The notes: generated by a model not told the origin, from the sequence alone. A stretch of DNA of 35,640 nt from Burkholderia sp. (GCA_030151225.1 JASLEG010000121.1:1-35640); one strand, 5' to 3'; counted from the stretch's first letter, positions 24,029 through 32,346 are shown. A program made the numbers and translations.

Positions 24029-24847
24029 TTACATCGCCGGTTCGCGGCAGAACACGAACATCGGGCTCGTGTGATGGTGATCCTCGCCGGGCTCGGCTTC
24101 CACCGGCACGAGTTCGAGCGCGTAGTCGGACTTGCGCAGGAATGCGCGATAGCCGAACGGGTGGGTCGCCTTCAGATGCTCGCGGAACGGATGGCGCAGC
24201 TCGCCATACAGCTCCGCGATGATCGCGCGCGGCGGATGCCGCGCGAGCGTGTCGCGCGCGCCGAGCAGCGCGTCCACCTCGGCGCCCTCGATGTCGAGCT
24301 TCCAGACGTCGAAGTCGCCGTGCTCGGCGCGCAGCGCGTCGATCGTCACGGTCGGCACGGCGAGCGTGCGATGCGTGTCGCCGAAGATGTACGGGAACAG
24401 GTCCAGCACTTCCTGCTTGAGGCTCGAGCCCTGGTTGTGCGCGAGCGACACCGTGATGGTGGCCTCGCCGATCGCGGCCGACACGGCGCTCGCCACCGGC
24501 ACCACGCGATCGGAGGCGAGGCGCGCGAGCCGCGCGTGCAGTTCGGGGATCGGTTCGACGGCCAGCACGCGTTGCGCGCCGGCGGCGAGCAGCTCGAGCG
24601 CGGTCACGCCGATGTTGGCGCCGGCATCGAGCACGCGGTCGCCCGCGCGCACGAAGCGACGGAACAGCGCGAGATCGACGTCACCCTGCGGATAGCGAAT
24701 GTCCAGCAGCAGCGAGGCCGCGTAGTAGCGCTCGTGGCGGTTCGCCAGATCGAGCACGATCGGCGTGCCGGCGATTTCGAACGTGGCCGTGCCGCTCTGG
24801 CGCAGGTTGGCTTCGATTTCGGTGAAGAAGAGTTCGCGCGTCGACAT
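24029..24847 (-). CDS. FkbM-family SAM-dependent methyltransferase
   Basis: This is a 272-residue class I methyltransferase. The SAM-binding motif is VLDAGANIGVTALELLAAGA near residue 72, followed by AVEPIPELHARL. The FkbM hallmark VWKLDIEGAEVDALLGA lies near 180, and IIAELYGELRHPFREHL follows. FkbM enzymes methylate sugars, polyketides or glycans; the acceptor here is unknown. ATG at 24847 gives the family-length N-terminus. It is separated from the lipoprotein gene upstream by 49 bases on the same strand, so it may belong to the same transcript. Confidence 0.9.
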   Translation of the reverse strand: MSTRELFFTEIEANLRQSGTATFEIAGTPIVLDLANRHERYYAASLLLDIRYPQGDVDLALFRRFVRAGDRVLDAGANIGVTALELLAAGAQRVLAVEPIPELHARLARLASDRVVPVASAVSAAIGEATITVSLAHNQGSSLKQEVLDLFPYIFGDTHRTLAVPTVTIDALRAEHGDFDVWKLDIEGAEVDALLGARDTLARHPPRAIIAELYGELRHPFREHLKATHPFGYRAFLRKSDYALELVPVEAEPGEDHHHTSPMFVFCREPAM

Positions 24848-24896
24848 GGGGTGGCTGCCGGTGGAAGGGAGCGTGCATTATGCCGAATCTCGCGTG

Positions 24897-25502
24897 CTAC
24901 TTCCCGGCAGCCACCGCCCGCCGGCTCGCGGCGACGAACTCGGGATCCGCGAACAACTGCCCGAGCAGCGTCTGGAAGATCGCCGTGGCCTGCAGCAGCG
25001 CATCCTGGGCAGCGAGCGTGCCAATGAAGTGCGTGTCCCAGTGCGTGTGCGCGACCAGCACCTTGTCGTAGACGATGGCGCCGCGATCGCTCAGCACGAA
25101 GTGCCCGGTCAGGTCGGCGTGGCCGTCGAGCAGTTGCACGTCGTTCAGCGACACCGTCAGCGCGGCCGGCGCAGCGCTTGCGTACAGCCCCGCGCTGGCG
25201 AGTTCGGCGTGCAGCCCGCCCGTCAGATAGCCGACCCACGAATGGTCCGGCGCGTCGAAACGCATCGCGCGCACCCAGGTATGCGCGTCGGTGGCATCGC
25301 TGCCGGCCGCCACCTCGAAGCGCGCGCTGCGCGGCAGCTTCGACAGCGCGATCTGGTTGGCGACGCTGACCTGGTAGGTGGGCGTGGGCACCGTGACACA
25401 GCCCGCGCAGGCGAGCAGCGCCGCGACGGCGCCTGCGGCGCCGAGCCGGCCGATCACGCCGCGGGCCCGGCGCGAGCCGGGCCGGGCGGCCGGTGCGCTC
25501 AT
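24897..25502 (-). CDS. Putative lipoprotein of unknown function (second of pair)
   Basis: This 201-residue protein has a lipoprotein signal, GRLGAAGAVAALLACAGC, with a lipobox cysteine at about residue 35. The mature part begins VTVPTPTYQVSVANQIALSK and contains WVGYLTGGLHAELASAGLY and DGHADLTGHFVLSDRGAIVY. The mix of strands and helices resembles small lipoproteins that sit beneath the outer membrane, but no family is recognised. ATG at 25502 overlaps the upstream lipoprotein stop by four bases (ATGA), so the pair is translationally coupled. Confidence 0.75.
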   Translation of the reverse strand: MSAPAARPGSRRARGVIGRLGAAGAVAALLACAGCVTVPTPTYQVSVANQIALSKLPRSARFEVAAGSDATDAHTWVRAMRFDAPDHSWVGYLTGGLHAELASAGLYASAAPAALTVSLNDVQLLDGHADLTGHFVLSDRGAIVYDKVLVAHTHWDTHFIGTLAAQDALLQATAIFQTLLGQLFADPEFVAASRRAVAAGK

Positions 25503-26104
25503 TGCGACAGATCCGATTTCGCGTCGATCTCGGCGAGGCTCCGTCCGACGATCTGGCGCACCACCACCGTCGCCGCATCCTGCAACGACAACGCGGTCAG
25601 GCCCGCCGGGCCGGCCGCATTGCCGATCGTGCTGACGATCTCGTGCTTGACCGTGGTGGTCACCGCGTCGTGATCCGGCTCGATGTAGTTCGTGGTGCAG
25701 ACGTAGCCGTCGCGCACCACGGAGCCCACCAGGCCGAGCGTGAGGCCGGTGCCGAAGCCCTTGGCCGCGGCGTTGTCGGTCAGCGGCTCGTTGTCGAGCG
25801 TCATCGAGAGCTTGCGGCCCGACGGCACCGGATCGTAGGAAACCTGACTGAACAGGCCCGATTGCGTCATCTGCTCGAGCACGCGGGCGCGCAGGGCTTC
25901 GGTGGCGCGTGCGTTGGCCACGCCCCTGGTCTGGAATTCGAACAGCAGCTGGATCGGCTGCGGATTCGCGGGCTTCTTCAGATCGGCGTAATGCGGCTCG
26001 CCGAGCCCGGGATCGACGTAGGAATGCACGGACATGCAGGCGGATGCGGACAGGGTCACGCCGATCGCGCAAGCGATCCGGACCACGCGGAAGAGTTTGG
26101 TCAT
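25499..26104 (-). CDS. Putative lipoprotein of unknown function (first of pair)
   Basis: This 201-residue protein begins MTKLFRVVRIACAIGVTLSA, with the probable lipidated cysteine in ASACMSVHSYVD at residue 22. The mature domain contains IQLLFEFQTRGVANARATEA, MTQSGLFSQVSYDPVP and GTGLTLGLVGSVVRDGYV, hinting at an amphipathic or membrane-associated segment. No family is recognised. The start at 26104 is chosen because it opens the signal peptide; a longer frame reads as noncoding. It is coupled to the next lipoprotein gene and probably transcribed from the 220-base region upstream. Confidence 0.75.
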   Translation of the reverse strand: MTKLFRVVRIACAIGVTLSASACMSVHSYVDPGLGEPHYADLKKPANPQPIQLLFEFQTRGVANARATEALRARVLEQMTQSGLFSQVSYDPVPSGRKLSMTLDNEPLTDNAAAKGFGTGLTLGLVGSVVRDGYVCTTNYIEPDHDAVTTTVKHEIVSTIGNAAGPAGLTALSLQDAATVVVRQIVGRSLAEIDAKSDLSQ

Positions 26105-26324
26105 CTTGGTTTTTTTGATGTGCAGGTGGAATCCGGCCGCGATGCCCGAGATGGCGCGCGACGCACGATTCCGAGGCCCCGTATCGAGCACGCGCCGTGT
26201 TTGTCGTCGGCGTCGCGCTCCCCCGAGCGCGGATATTACCTTGCAATGCGAAATATTAGATAGGCCACTTCGATTGCCGTGTCCCGGTTTGTCGTGACGA
26301 AAAGGCGCGTGGGTACCGGGGGTC

Positions 26325-26537
26325 ATGCCGGTCGCCGCGCCGGCCCGTGCCTCGGTGTTGCCGCCGAACTGGTTCGAGGAAGCGGTGGGCTACGTCGGCG
26401 AGCCCGGCCACGCGATCGCGCCGCCGCACGACGTGCTGATGGTGGCGGCCTGCGCGGCCGACGAGAACGCGGCGCGGCTCTCGCGCATGGCCGAGCTCGT
26501 GGCCGCGAGCGGGCGCCTCGTGATCAACGCCCCGGGC
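26325..26537 (+). pseudogene. Truncated coding fragment, unknown origin
   Basis: The reading frame from 26325 shows real coding character for about 70 codons (VLPPNWFEEAVGYVGEPG, then PPHDVLMVAACAADENAARL and ELVAASGRLVINAPGS). It then runs without a stop into the antisense of the glycosyltransferase gene. The VLMVAACAADEN...LVINAPGS pattern loosely resembles the N-terminal region of ATP-grasp- or TPR-linked proteins in Burkholderia, but I am not certain. Both the normal start context and the rest of the gene are missing, so I call it a remnant. Confidence 0.4.
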
Positions 26538-28073
26538 TCAGTCGCCCACCAGCCCGGTGCGCTCCTGCCTGCCCCAGCGGCGCTTGCCGCGCAGGAAGTA
26601 GAACCAGCCCAGCGTCGCGCCGAGGTGGCGCAGCACCTGGAAGCTGAACGGCTCGAACACCGAGGCCACGAACGCGATCGCGAGGCTCGACTGTTCGCGG
26701 TAGCCGGTCCAGCGCCGGTACAGGTGGATCGACCACAGATGGAACGCGAAATCGATCGCGATCTTCGCGGCGATCACGCCCGAGATCGACAGCGCGGTGT
26801 GGAAGCGCCGCTCGCAGAGGAACACCATCAGCAGTGCGATCGCGGTGAGCCCGTAGATCGGCTGCAGCGTGTCGAGCGCCTTGACCGGCAGCATCAGCAG
26901 GCCGAGCTGGCCGTAGCGCGCGTTGCCGGTCATGTCGCGATTCCAGTACTGCGTCTGCAGGAAGCCGGCGAACCAGCGGCGGCGCTGGCGCAGGAAGCTG
27001 CGCAGCGTGCCGGGCGCGTCGGTGCGTGCGTGGGCGTCGCCGATCACCCGCACGCGCCAGGTCTCGCCGTTCTCCACGGCGTAGCGGCGCAGGCGGTGGA
27101 TCAGTTCGTAATCCTCCACGAGGCATTCGCCGTCGAAGCCGCCCACCTTCAGCAGCGCGTCGCGGCGAAAGCACGCGAACGCGCCCGAGATCAGCAGCAG
27201 GCTGTCGGCCCGCATCCACGCGAAGCGCGAGATGAAGTTGCGGATGTACTCGTAGGTCTGGAACCACTGGAAGAAGCGGCCCGACAGGTCGCGCGCGCAG
27301 ATCGGCGTGAGGATGCCGGTGGCGGCCACCAGTTCCGGCTCGGCCACGAACGCGCGGCGCATCGCGGCGCAGGCGTCGGGCGCGAGCCGCGTGTCGGCAT
27401 CGACGGTCAGCACTGCGTCGGTGCTCACGTGCAGCAGCGCCGCGTTCAGCGCCGCGGCCTTGCCGCCGTGCGGCACGCGCAGCCAGCGCAGGGTCGGGTG
27501 CGTGCGGCTCGGCGCGCTCAGTTCGCCGTCGGGCGCCTGCACGAGGCCGTATTGCTCGGTGAGCACCGCGATCGTGTCGTCGTCCGAACCGTCGTCGGCG
27601 AACACGATCTGCTGCAGCGGCTCGCTCTGGCCGAACAGGCCGTCGAGCGTCACGCGGATCACCGGCGCCTCGTTGTAGGCGGCCACCACCACGCCGAGCG
27701 TGGGCTGTTCTCGCGCGGGGTTCGAGGCATCGGCGCCCGGCGCGTGCACGCGCGCGATCGGCCCCGCCAGCGGCAGGATCTTGATCGCCACGAACGCGAG
27801 CAGCAGCGTGTCGTAGATCACGTAGGCGATGCCGACCGACCAGGACACGAGGCCCGGCACCAGCGCGCGCGTGATCAGCAGGATCCACAGCGTCACCGCG
27901 CCGCCGTGGATCAGCACGCTCGCGAGCGTGGTGCCGCGCGGCGTCAGGCGCGGCGACATGCGGGTGCGGGCACGGTCGAGCGCCTCGCGCGCGGCGTTCA
28001 CGGCCTCGGCGCTCGCGCCGGCGAGGCGGCGCGCGGCGGCGGCCATCGGCGGATTCGGGACGGGCGTGCTCAC
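26538..28073 (-). CDS. Membrane-bound GT2 glycosyltransferase (synthase-like)
   Basis: This 511-residue inner-membrane glycosyltransferase resembles processive beta-glycan synthases. After two membrane segments (SVLIHGGAVTLWILLITRAL; IAYVIYDTLLLAFVAIKI) come LGVVVAAYNEAPVIRVTLD, FADDGSDDDT, the metal-binding TVDADTRLAP, VEDYELIHRLRR and the processivity motif FLRQRRRWFAG. More membrane segments follow at the C-terminus. The start is GTG 28073, whose GTGA overlaps the cytochrome b561 stop; ATG at 28046 is the alternative. The product is unknown, and no accessory polysaccharide genes adjoin it. It is probably the third gene of the CHRD operon. Confidence 0.87.
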   Translation of the reverse strand: MSTPVPNPPMAAAARRLAGASAEAVNAAREALDRARTRMSPRLTPRGTTLASVLIHGGAVTLWILLITRALVPGLVSWSVGIAYVIYDTLLLAFVAIKILPLAGPIARVHAPGADASNPAREQPTLGVVVAAYNEAPVIRVTLDGLFGQSEPLQQIVFADDGSDDDTIAVLTEQYGLVQAPDGELSAPSRTHPTLRWLRVPHGGKAAALNAALLHVSTDAVLTVDADTRLAPDACAAMRRAFVAEPELVAATGILTPICARDLSGRFFQWFQTYEYIRNFISRFAWMRADSLLLISGAFACFRRDALLKVGGFDGECLVEDYELIHRLRRYAVENGETWRVRVIGDAHARTDAPGTLRSFLRQRRRWFAGFLQTQYWNRDMTGNARYGQLGLLMLPVKALDTLQPIYGLTAIALLMVFLCERRFHTALSISGVIAAKIAIDFAFHLWSIHLYRRWTGYREQSSLAIAFVASVFEPFSFQVLRHLGATLGWFYFLRGKRRWGRQERTGLVGD

Positions 28074-28675
28074 GGCAGCATCCGGCGCAGCACGGATTCG
28101 CGATCGAACAGCTCGTGCTTGAGCGCGCCGAGGATGTGCAGCGCGACCACGGCGTACAGCACGTAGGACGCCCAGGTATGCATCGCGCCGAACAGGTCGT
28201 GCAGGTGATCCTTCAGCGCGGGCGGCTGATCCTCGATGATGCCGATGCGGAACCACGGGATCACGTGGTACAGCGACATCGGATGCGTCGGCGCGCCGAT
28301 CCAGGCCGAGTCGTGCAGCCAGCCCGTGATCGGCATCGCGAACATCAGCAGGTAGAGGATCCCGTGCGCGACGTGCGCGACGCGTGTTTCCCAGCGCTGG
28401 AAGCGCGACGGCAGCGCGGGCGGCCGGTGCGTGATGCGCCACAGCACGCGCAGGATCGCGAGGCCGAGCACGGTGATGCCGATCGACTTGTGCAGGTCGA
28501 TCGCGGGGCGTACCCATCCGTCCGGCAGGTAGTCGTCGCTGAGCGCGATGGCGACGTTGCAGACGATGCCGAGCGCGACGAGCCAGTGCAGCGCCATCGC
28601 CGTGCGCGTGTAGCGCGGCGTGGGCGCGGCCGTGTCGACGCTCGGGCCGGTGGAGGTGGGAACGCGTGAATTCAT
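28070..28675 (-). CDS. Cytochrome b561
   Basis: This 201-residue di-heme inner-membrane electron carrier has four hydrophobic segments. Candidate heme histidines lie in TAMALHWLVALGIV, AIDLHKSIGITVLG, RVAHVAHGILYLLMF and MHTWASYVLYAVVALHILGA. The start at 28675 (MNSRVPTSTG) begins the family-length protein; the longer open frame is Arg/Pro-rich and unlike any protein. It follows the CHRD gene by 77 bases and overlaps the glycosyltransferase gene by four bases. Members of this family oxidise quinol and reduce periplasmic partners or oxygen species; the partner here is unknown. Confidence 0.92.
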   Translation of the reverse strand: MNSRVPTSTGPSVDTAAPTPRYTRTAMALHWLVALGIVCNVAIALSDDYLPDGWVRPAIDLHKSIGITVLGLAILRVLWRITHRPPALPSRFQRWETRVAHVAHGILYLLMFAMPITGWLHDSAWIGAPTHPMSLYHVIPWFRIGIIEDQPPALKDHLHDLFGAMHTWASYVLYAVVALHILGALKHELFDRESVLRRMLP

Positions 28676-28752
28676 GTCTGGAGCGTGTTGTCGTGGGGGG
28701 AGCCGGCGTCTCGAGCGGGGTGCGTCGGATCGAGGCGCCGGCGGGGGGCCGC

Positions 28753-29202
28753 TTAGGACTTGTCGGCGGCGACCTGGCCGCGGATCTCGCCGCCCGGGTT
28801 CTTCGCCGTGTGAACGTTGAAATACCACTTGCCGGCCAGCAGATCGGTTTCCTGGGTCGGGTTCAGCGTGGCGTGGCCGTCGATCGGGCTCGGCAGGTCC
28901 GCCGTGGCGATCGGGATCACCACGCCGGCGTTCTGGCCGACCGGTGCCGGGCCGTGGAAGTGCGCCATCGTGGCCGGGCCCGTCAGGTTCGCGTACTCGA
29001 CGTGCCAGCTCAGCAGCTTCGAGCTCGTGTCGTAGGTGCCGGTCAGCATGCCGTGGCCGCCGCTCTGCTTCGGCGGCACTTCGGAGGCCGCGCCGAGCTC
29101 GGCGTGCACCTTCAGCGTGTCGGCATGCGCGGCGAGCGAGGCGGTGAGGCCGAGGGACAGCGTGGCGGCGATCAGGAGGGCGCGGTGCGAAATCAGTTTC
29201 AT
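28753..29202 (-). CDS. Secreted CHRD-domain protein
   Basis: This 149-residue exported protein has signal peptide MKLISHRALLIAATLSLGLT with cleavage after SLAAHA. The single CHRD domain shows AELGAASEVPPKQSGGHG, LSWHVEYANLTGPATMAHFH, VVIPIATADLPSPIDGHATL and WYFNVHTAKNPGGEIRGQV. These are all typical: the xHxH and NPGGEIRGQ motifs are diagnostic. The role of bacterial CHRD proteins is poorly known; several sit beside cytochrome b561 or heme-linked genes, as here. It is the first gene of a likely three-gene operon. Confidence 0.93.
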   Translation of the reverse strand: MKLISHRALLIAATLSLGLTASLAAHADTLKVHAELGAASEVPPKQSGGHGMLTGTYDTSSKLLSWHVEYANLTGPATMAHFHGPAPVGQNAGVVIPIATADLPSPIDGHATLNPTQETDLLAGKWYFNVHTAKNPGGEIRGQVAADKS

Positions 29203-29563
29203 GGTGTCGTCGTCGGAGTCGTGTTGAGGAATCAGCGAGGATTGGCGTGATACGGGCGGGCGATCATCGTCCGCTCCCTTGCATAACGCCGGGGCTGACG
29301 GCTTTATTCCATCAAGAACCGAAAATTCCTGAAATGGGTGGGGAGCCGCGCCGGGCGGGGCCGGCGCGCGGGTCTTTCGGATGACCTTTCGCATGACGAA
29401 TCGCACCGGCGAAAGGCATTCGCAAGCACGTCGAGGTGCTGGCGAGGCCATGATACGCGCGGCGCGGCGCGAATGCAGAAGGGGCCACGCGCATGCGTGA
29501 CCGAAGTGGGGCGAGGGGGTGGCGAGTGGGTGGCGGCGGCGCGGCGCGCGGGGCCGCCCGGGG
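29203..29563. other. Intergenic region upstream of the CHRD operon
   Basis: About 360 bases lie between the CHRD start and the stop of the PRC-barrel gene. On the minus strand it contains GGAATAAA (complement of 29303-29310) and CGTTATG (complement of 29282-29288), spaced like an ECF-sigma promoter. The remainder shows no gene; frames here are low in coding character. Confidence 0.5.
29282..29310 (-). promoter_or_regulatory. Candidate ECF-sigma-type promoter of the CHRD operon
   Basis: GGAATAA at the -35 position and CGTTA near -10 on the minus strand resemble ECF-type promoters (GGAAT-N16/18-GTT). It lies about 80 bases upstream of the CHRD start. The match is by eye only, and a sigma-70 alternative is not excluded. 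Confidence 0.3.
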
Positions 29564-30007
29564 TCAGGCGCGCGAGCCGAAATGGCGCTCGATCGCGTCG
29601 GCCCAGTGTGGGTCGCGGCTCGCCGGCGCGTGCTCGCGGTCGAAGTCGGGCGCGGCGAACACCTGCTCCGCGCTGGCCGCGACGCGCAGGCCCTTGCCCT
29701 CGGTATCGGGCGACAGTGCCGACCACGGAATCGCCACCACGCGATCGTCGCGGCCGTCGGCGGTCACGAGCAGCGCGTGCGTGATGCGGCCGTGCGCGAG
29801 ATCGAGCAGCAGGTCGGCGAGGTGGCCGACCTCGGCCTGGTCGGTGGCGCGCACGCTCGCGCCTTCCAGCGTGTGCGCGGCGATCGGGAACGCGCCGCTC
29901 GCGTCGGTATCGCGATAGCCGGCGAGCGGGCCGCTCGTGGCGGCGGCGGGTTGGCGGGAATCGGTATTCGATGCGGTGTTCGCTGCGGTCTTCGATTCGG
30001 TCTTCAT
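29564..30007 (-). CDS. PRC-barrel domain protein
   Basis: This 147-residue probably cytoplasmic protein has a low-complexity Thr/Asn/Ser/Ala N-terminus (KTESKTAANTASNTDS). A PRC-barrel domain from about residue 45 contains TLEGASVRATDQAEVGHLAD, LLLDLAHGRITHALLVT and VVAIPWSALSP. PRC-barrel proteins of this sort are stress- or envelope-linked in Burkholderiales, with unknown biochemistry. The start at 30007 has GGAGG eight bases upstream. It is divergent from the ferritin-like gene. Confidence 0.88.
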   Translation of the reverse strand: MKTESKTAANTASNTDSRQPAAATSGPLAGYRDTDASGAFPIAAHTLEGASVRATDQAEVGHLADLLLDLAHGRITHALLVTADGRDDRVVAIPWSALSPDTEGKGLRVAASAEQVFAAPDFDREHAPASRDPHWADAIERHFGSRA

Positions 30008-30339
30008 CGGGTGCCTCCGTCGGGTTGGGCGTTGCGGGGAAGGGCGGGCGTGGGCCGGCGGCGTCGTGCCGACCGGCCCGGGTCATGCCCGTCAGGGTTC
30101 CTTCGCAAGCCGCGTGCCGCCCGTCGCGGAGGCGGTGTCCCCGCCCGTCGGGCACCCGCCGCGCCGTCACGCGCGTTTTTACAAGCCGCTGCAGCTTTTG
30201 CGCGATCCGCGCCTGCCGGGTGTGTCGCCACGCGCGCCCATTGGGCCCGGGCCGGCGCCGCGCGCCCGGCATGCACCTTGCACGATTCCGCGGGACGCCC
30301 CGGCCGGGCGCGTCACGACCCCACTTCAGGGAGGCCCGC
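30008..30339. other. Divergent intergenic region, nothing recognised
   Basis: About 330 bases lie between the PRC-barrel and ferritin-like genes and must hold both promoters. Only the two ribosome-binding sites (GGAGG at each edge) are clear. A TTTTTAC near 30176 is the only AT-rich element. No gene, repeat or hairpin was convincing. Confidence 0.5.
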
Positions 30340-30948
30340 ATGGCCCATCGCAAGGCGAAGCACCGCGCCGTCCAGGAACTGCTGCGGCAGGCGCTCGAAA
30401 CCGAGATCGGGCTCGCCCAGCTGTATCAGGCCGCGCTGTCGTGCGCGATCGAACCGGGCGTGCGGCACGAATGGGAATTCGATTTTCGCCACGTGCTGCG
30501 CCGCCAGGACGTGCTGCGCGCGGTGCTGCGCAGTCTCGAGATCGACCCGCTCGAACAGAGCCCGGGGCGGCTCGCGGCGGCCGAGATCGGCAAGTCGCTG
30601 GTCAACGTGATCGAGCTGACACGGCGCACGGCGCCGCCGGCCGCCGCGCAGATCGTGGCGGCCGACTGCGTGCTGACCGGGCAGGCCAAGGGCATGCTGA
30701 ACTGGGAACTGATCGGCCTCGCCGCCGATCGCCTCGAGGGCGACGTGGCGCGGGTGCTGAGGGAGGCACACGATGAAGTGGAGGCGGACGAGGATCGGCA
30801 TCACGATCGCAGCGTCGGCTGGGCGCGCGAGATGTGGCTCGACTGGATGGGCTTCGATGCAGTGCTGCCGCCGCCCGAGGCACTCGACGTGGGCGCGACG
30901 GGCGCGGGCGCGCCGAAGGCCGAGCGTGCCCGGCGCAAGATGATCTGA
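30340..30948 (+). CDS. Ferritin-like four-helix protein of unknown function
   Basis: This 202-residue soluble protein is mostly helical. Likely helices include QELLRQALETEIGLAQLYQA, HEWEFDFRHVLRRQDVLRAV, GKSLVNVIELTRRT and KGMLNWELIGLAADRL. They are followed by an acidic/His stretch HDEVEADEDRHHD and GWAREMWLDWMGF. Glutamates and histidines at helix spacing suggest a ferritin-like di-metal fold, but the exact ligands are not certain. ATG at 30340 is preceded by GGGAGG. It is monocistronic and divergent from the PRC-barrel gene; the two often co-occur in stress islands, so a shared stress role is possible. Confidence 0.7.
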   Translation: MAHRKAKHRAVQELLRQALETEIGLAQLYQAALSCAIEPGVRHEWEFDFRHVLRRQDVLRAVLRSLEIDPLEQSPGRLAAAEIGKSLVNVIELTRRTAPPAAAQIVAADCVLTGQAKGMLNWELIGLAADRLEGDVARVLREAHDEVEADEDRHHDRSVGWAREMWLDWMGFDAVLPPPEALDVGATGAGAPKAERARRKMI

Positions 30949-31002
30949 GGCCATGACGTGAGGCCGGTCGCGGCCGCCGCGCCCGGGCGGGGCGCGGCTT
31001 TG

Positions 31003-31008
31003 TACAAT
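31003..31008 (+). promoter_or_regulatory. Candidate -10 box for the TetR gene
   Basis: TACAAT (five of six to consensus) lies about 50 bases upstream of the TetR ATG. No good -35 hexamer is present at 17 bases. Confidence 0.35.
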
Positions 31009-31058
31009 GCGCGTGTCGCCGCTTGCGGCAACCGTCCACCTTCCGCGCGCGCCCCCCG

Positions 31059-31709
31059 ATGACCGATCACGCCACCCGCCACCGCCTGCAGCCGCGCAAG
31101 TCGCCCATCCAGTCGCGCGCGGCCGAAACCGTCGCCGCGATCGTCGAGGCCGCCGCGCAGGTGCTCGAGACGCGCGGCCTCGAGGGCTTCAATACCAATG
31201 CGGTGGCCGAGCGTGCCGGCGTGAGCATCGGCTCGCTCTATCAGTACTTCCCCGGCAAGGACGCGCTGACCGTGGCGCTGATGCAGCGCGAGACACAGCG
31301 CTTCATCGACGACATGAACGCGGCGATCGCCGAGCCCGACAGCCTGGCCGCGCTCGGCCTGCTGCTCGCCGCGGCCGCGCGCCAGCAACTGCAGCGGCCG
31401 ATGCTCGCGCGCCTGCTCGACGAACAGGAAGCCACCACCTCGCTCGGCGACGCCGTGAACTGCGAGGGCATGGCGCTGCCCGTCACGGCGATCCTCGGCC
31501 GCCTGATGGCGCGCGACGACGCGCGCTTCGCGATGGTGGCCGCCGACCTCGGCGCGATCTCGCAGGCGCTGACCGACAGCGCGGGCGCGCGTGGCGAGCA
31601 CGACATGGCGAGCCTCGAGCGGCGGCTGCGCGCGGCCGTGTTCGGCTATCTGGTGCAGCTCGGCCTGATCGACGCCGCGCCGCCCGAGCGCGATCCCGAG
31701 CCGCGCTGA
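31059..31709 (+). CDS. TetR-family transcriptional regulator
   Basis: This is a 216-residue one-component repressor. The N-terminal DNA-binding domain includes IVEAAAQVLETRGLEGFNTN and the helix-turn-helix AVAERAGVSIGSLYQYFPGK, a strong TetR signature. The effector domain is all-helical and unassigned. The start at 31059 (MTDHATRHR) is chosen over an upstream codon because it gives the usual N-terminus and sits after the -10 box. Its target could be the following VOC or O-methyltransferase gene, which lies on the same strand; this is a guess from position. Confidence 0.93.
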   Translation: MTDHATRHRLQPRKSPIQSRAAETVAAIVEAAAQVLETRGLEGFNTNAVAERAGVSIGSLYQYFPGKDALTVALMQRETQRFIDDMNAAIAEPDSLAALGLLLAAAARQQLQRPMLARLLDEQEATTSLGDAVNCEGMALPVTAILGRLMARDDARFAMVAADLGAISQALTDSAGARGEHDMASLERRLRAAVFGYLVQLGLIDAAPPERDPEPR

Positions 31710-31926
31710 AGCGTTTCGGCCTCATTGCGGGCCAATTCGGGCGAATGTGAGCAGCACCGCGCGCCGGGGGCGCCCGACCGGCCGGAAACGCCCGCCGGGC
31801 GGGCCTGAGCGCGATTCTGTCAGGGCGTGACGATGCGAGTAGTGCCGGGGCCGCCCGGCCCGTATTCTCGAGGTCATCGGCGGTATGGCATGGGGCCACC
31901 GCCACCGGATCCACGAGGACCCCACG

Positions 31927-32346
31927 ATGACCGACGTCACCCGCATCATGAAACTCAACCATCTGAGCTTCCCGTCGTCCGACGCGGCCGCCACGGCGCG
32001 CTTCTTCGAACGCTATCTCGGCTTCACGATCTCCGGCACCTGGGATCGCTCCTTCATCCTGAAACGCCCCGGCTTCGACGTGGTGATCGAGCACGCCGGC
32101 GACGAGGTGCCGAGCTGGCCCGGCAATTTCCACACCGGTTTCGAGCTGCCCGATCTCGAGGCGGTGGAGACGCTGTACGCGCGCCTGAAGGGCGAAGGCG
32201 TGCAGATGGAGACGGGCGTGTTCAACAACGGCCGCGGCTCGCGCTTCTTCTGCCGTGCACCGGGCGGCCTGATGTTCGAACTGAACACCCGCGCCGACGC
32301 CGCGCCCGAATACCGCGAAACCTTCGACGCGTTCGAGACCGCCTGA
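31927..32346 (+). CDS. VOC-family (glyoxalase/dioxygenase-like) protein
   Basis: This 139-residue single-module vicinal-oxygen-chelate protein has metal-ligand candidates in MKLNHLSFPSSD (His), FDVVIEH (Glu/His), NFHTGFELPD (His) and GLMFELNTRA (Glu), the standard beta-alpha-beta-beta-beta arrangement. The partner motif AATARFFERYLGF is typical. Family members act as glyoxalases, dioxygenases or antibiotic-binding proteins; the substrate is unknown. ATG at 31927 has GAGGA upstream. It sits between the TetR and O-methyltransferase genes. Confidence 0.9.
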   Translation: MTDVTRIMKLNHLSFPSSDAAATARFFERYLGFTISGTWDRSFILKRPGFDVVIEHAGDEVPSWPGNFHTGFELPDLEAVETLYARLKGEGVQMETGVFNNGRGSRFFCRAPGGLMFELNTRADAAPEYRETFDAFETA

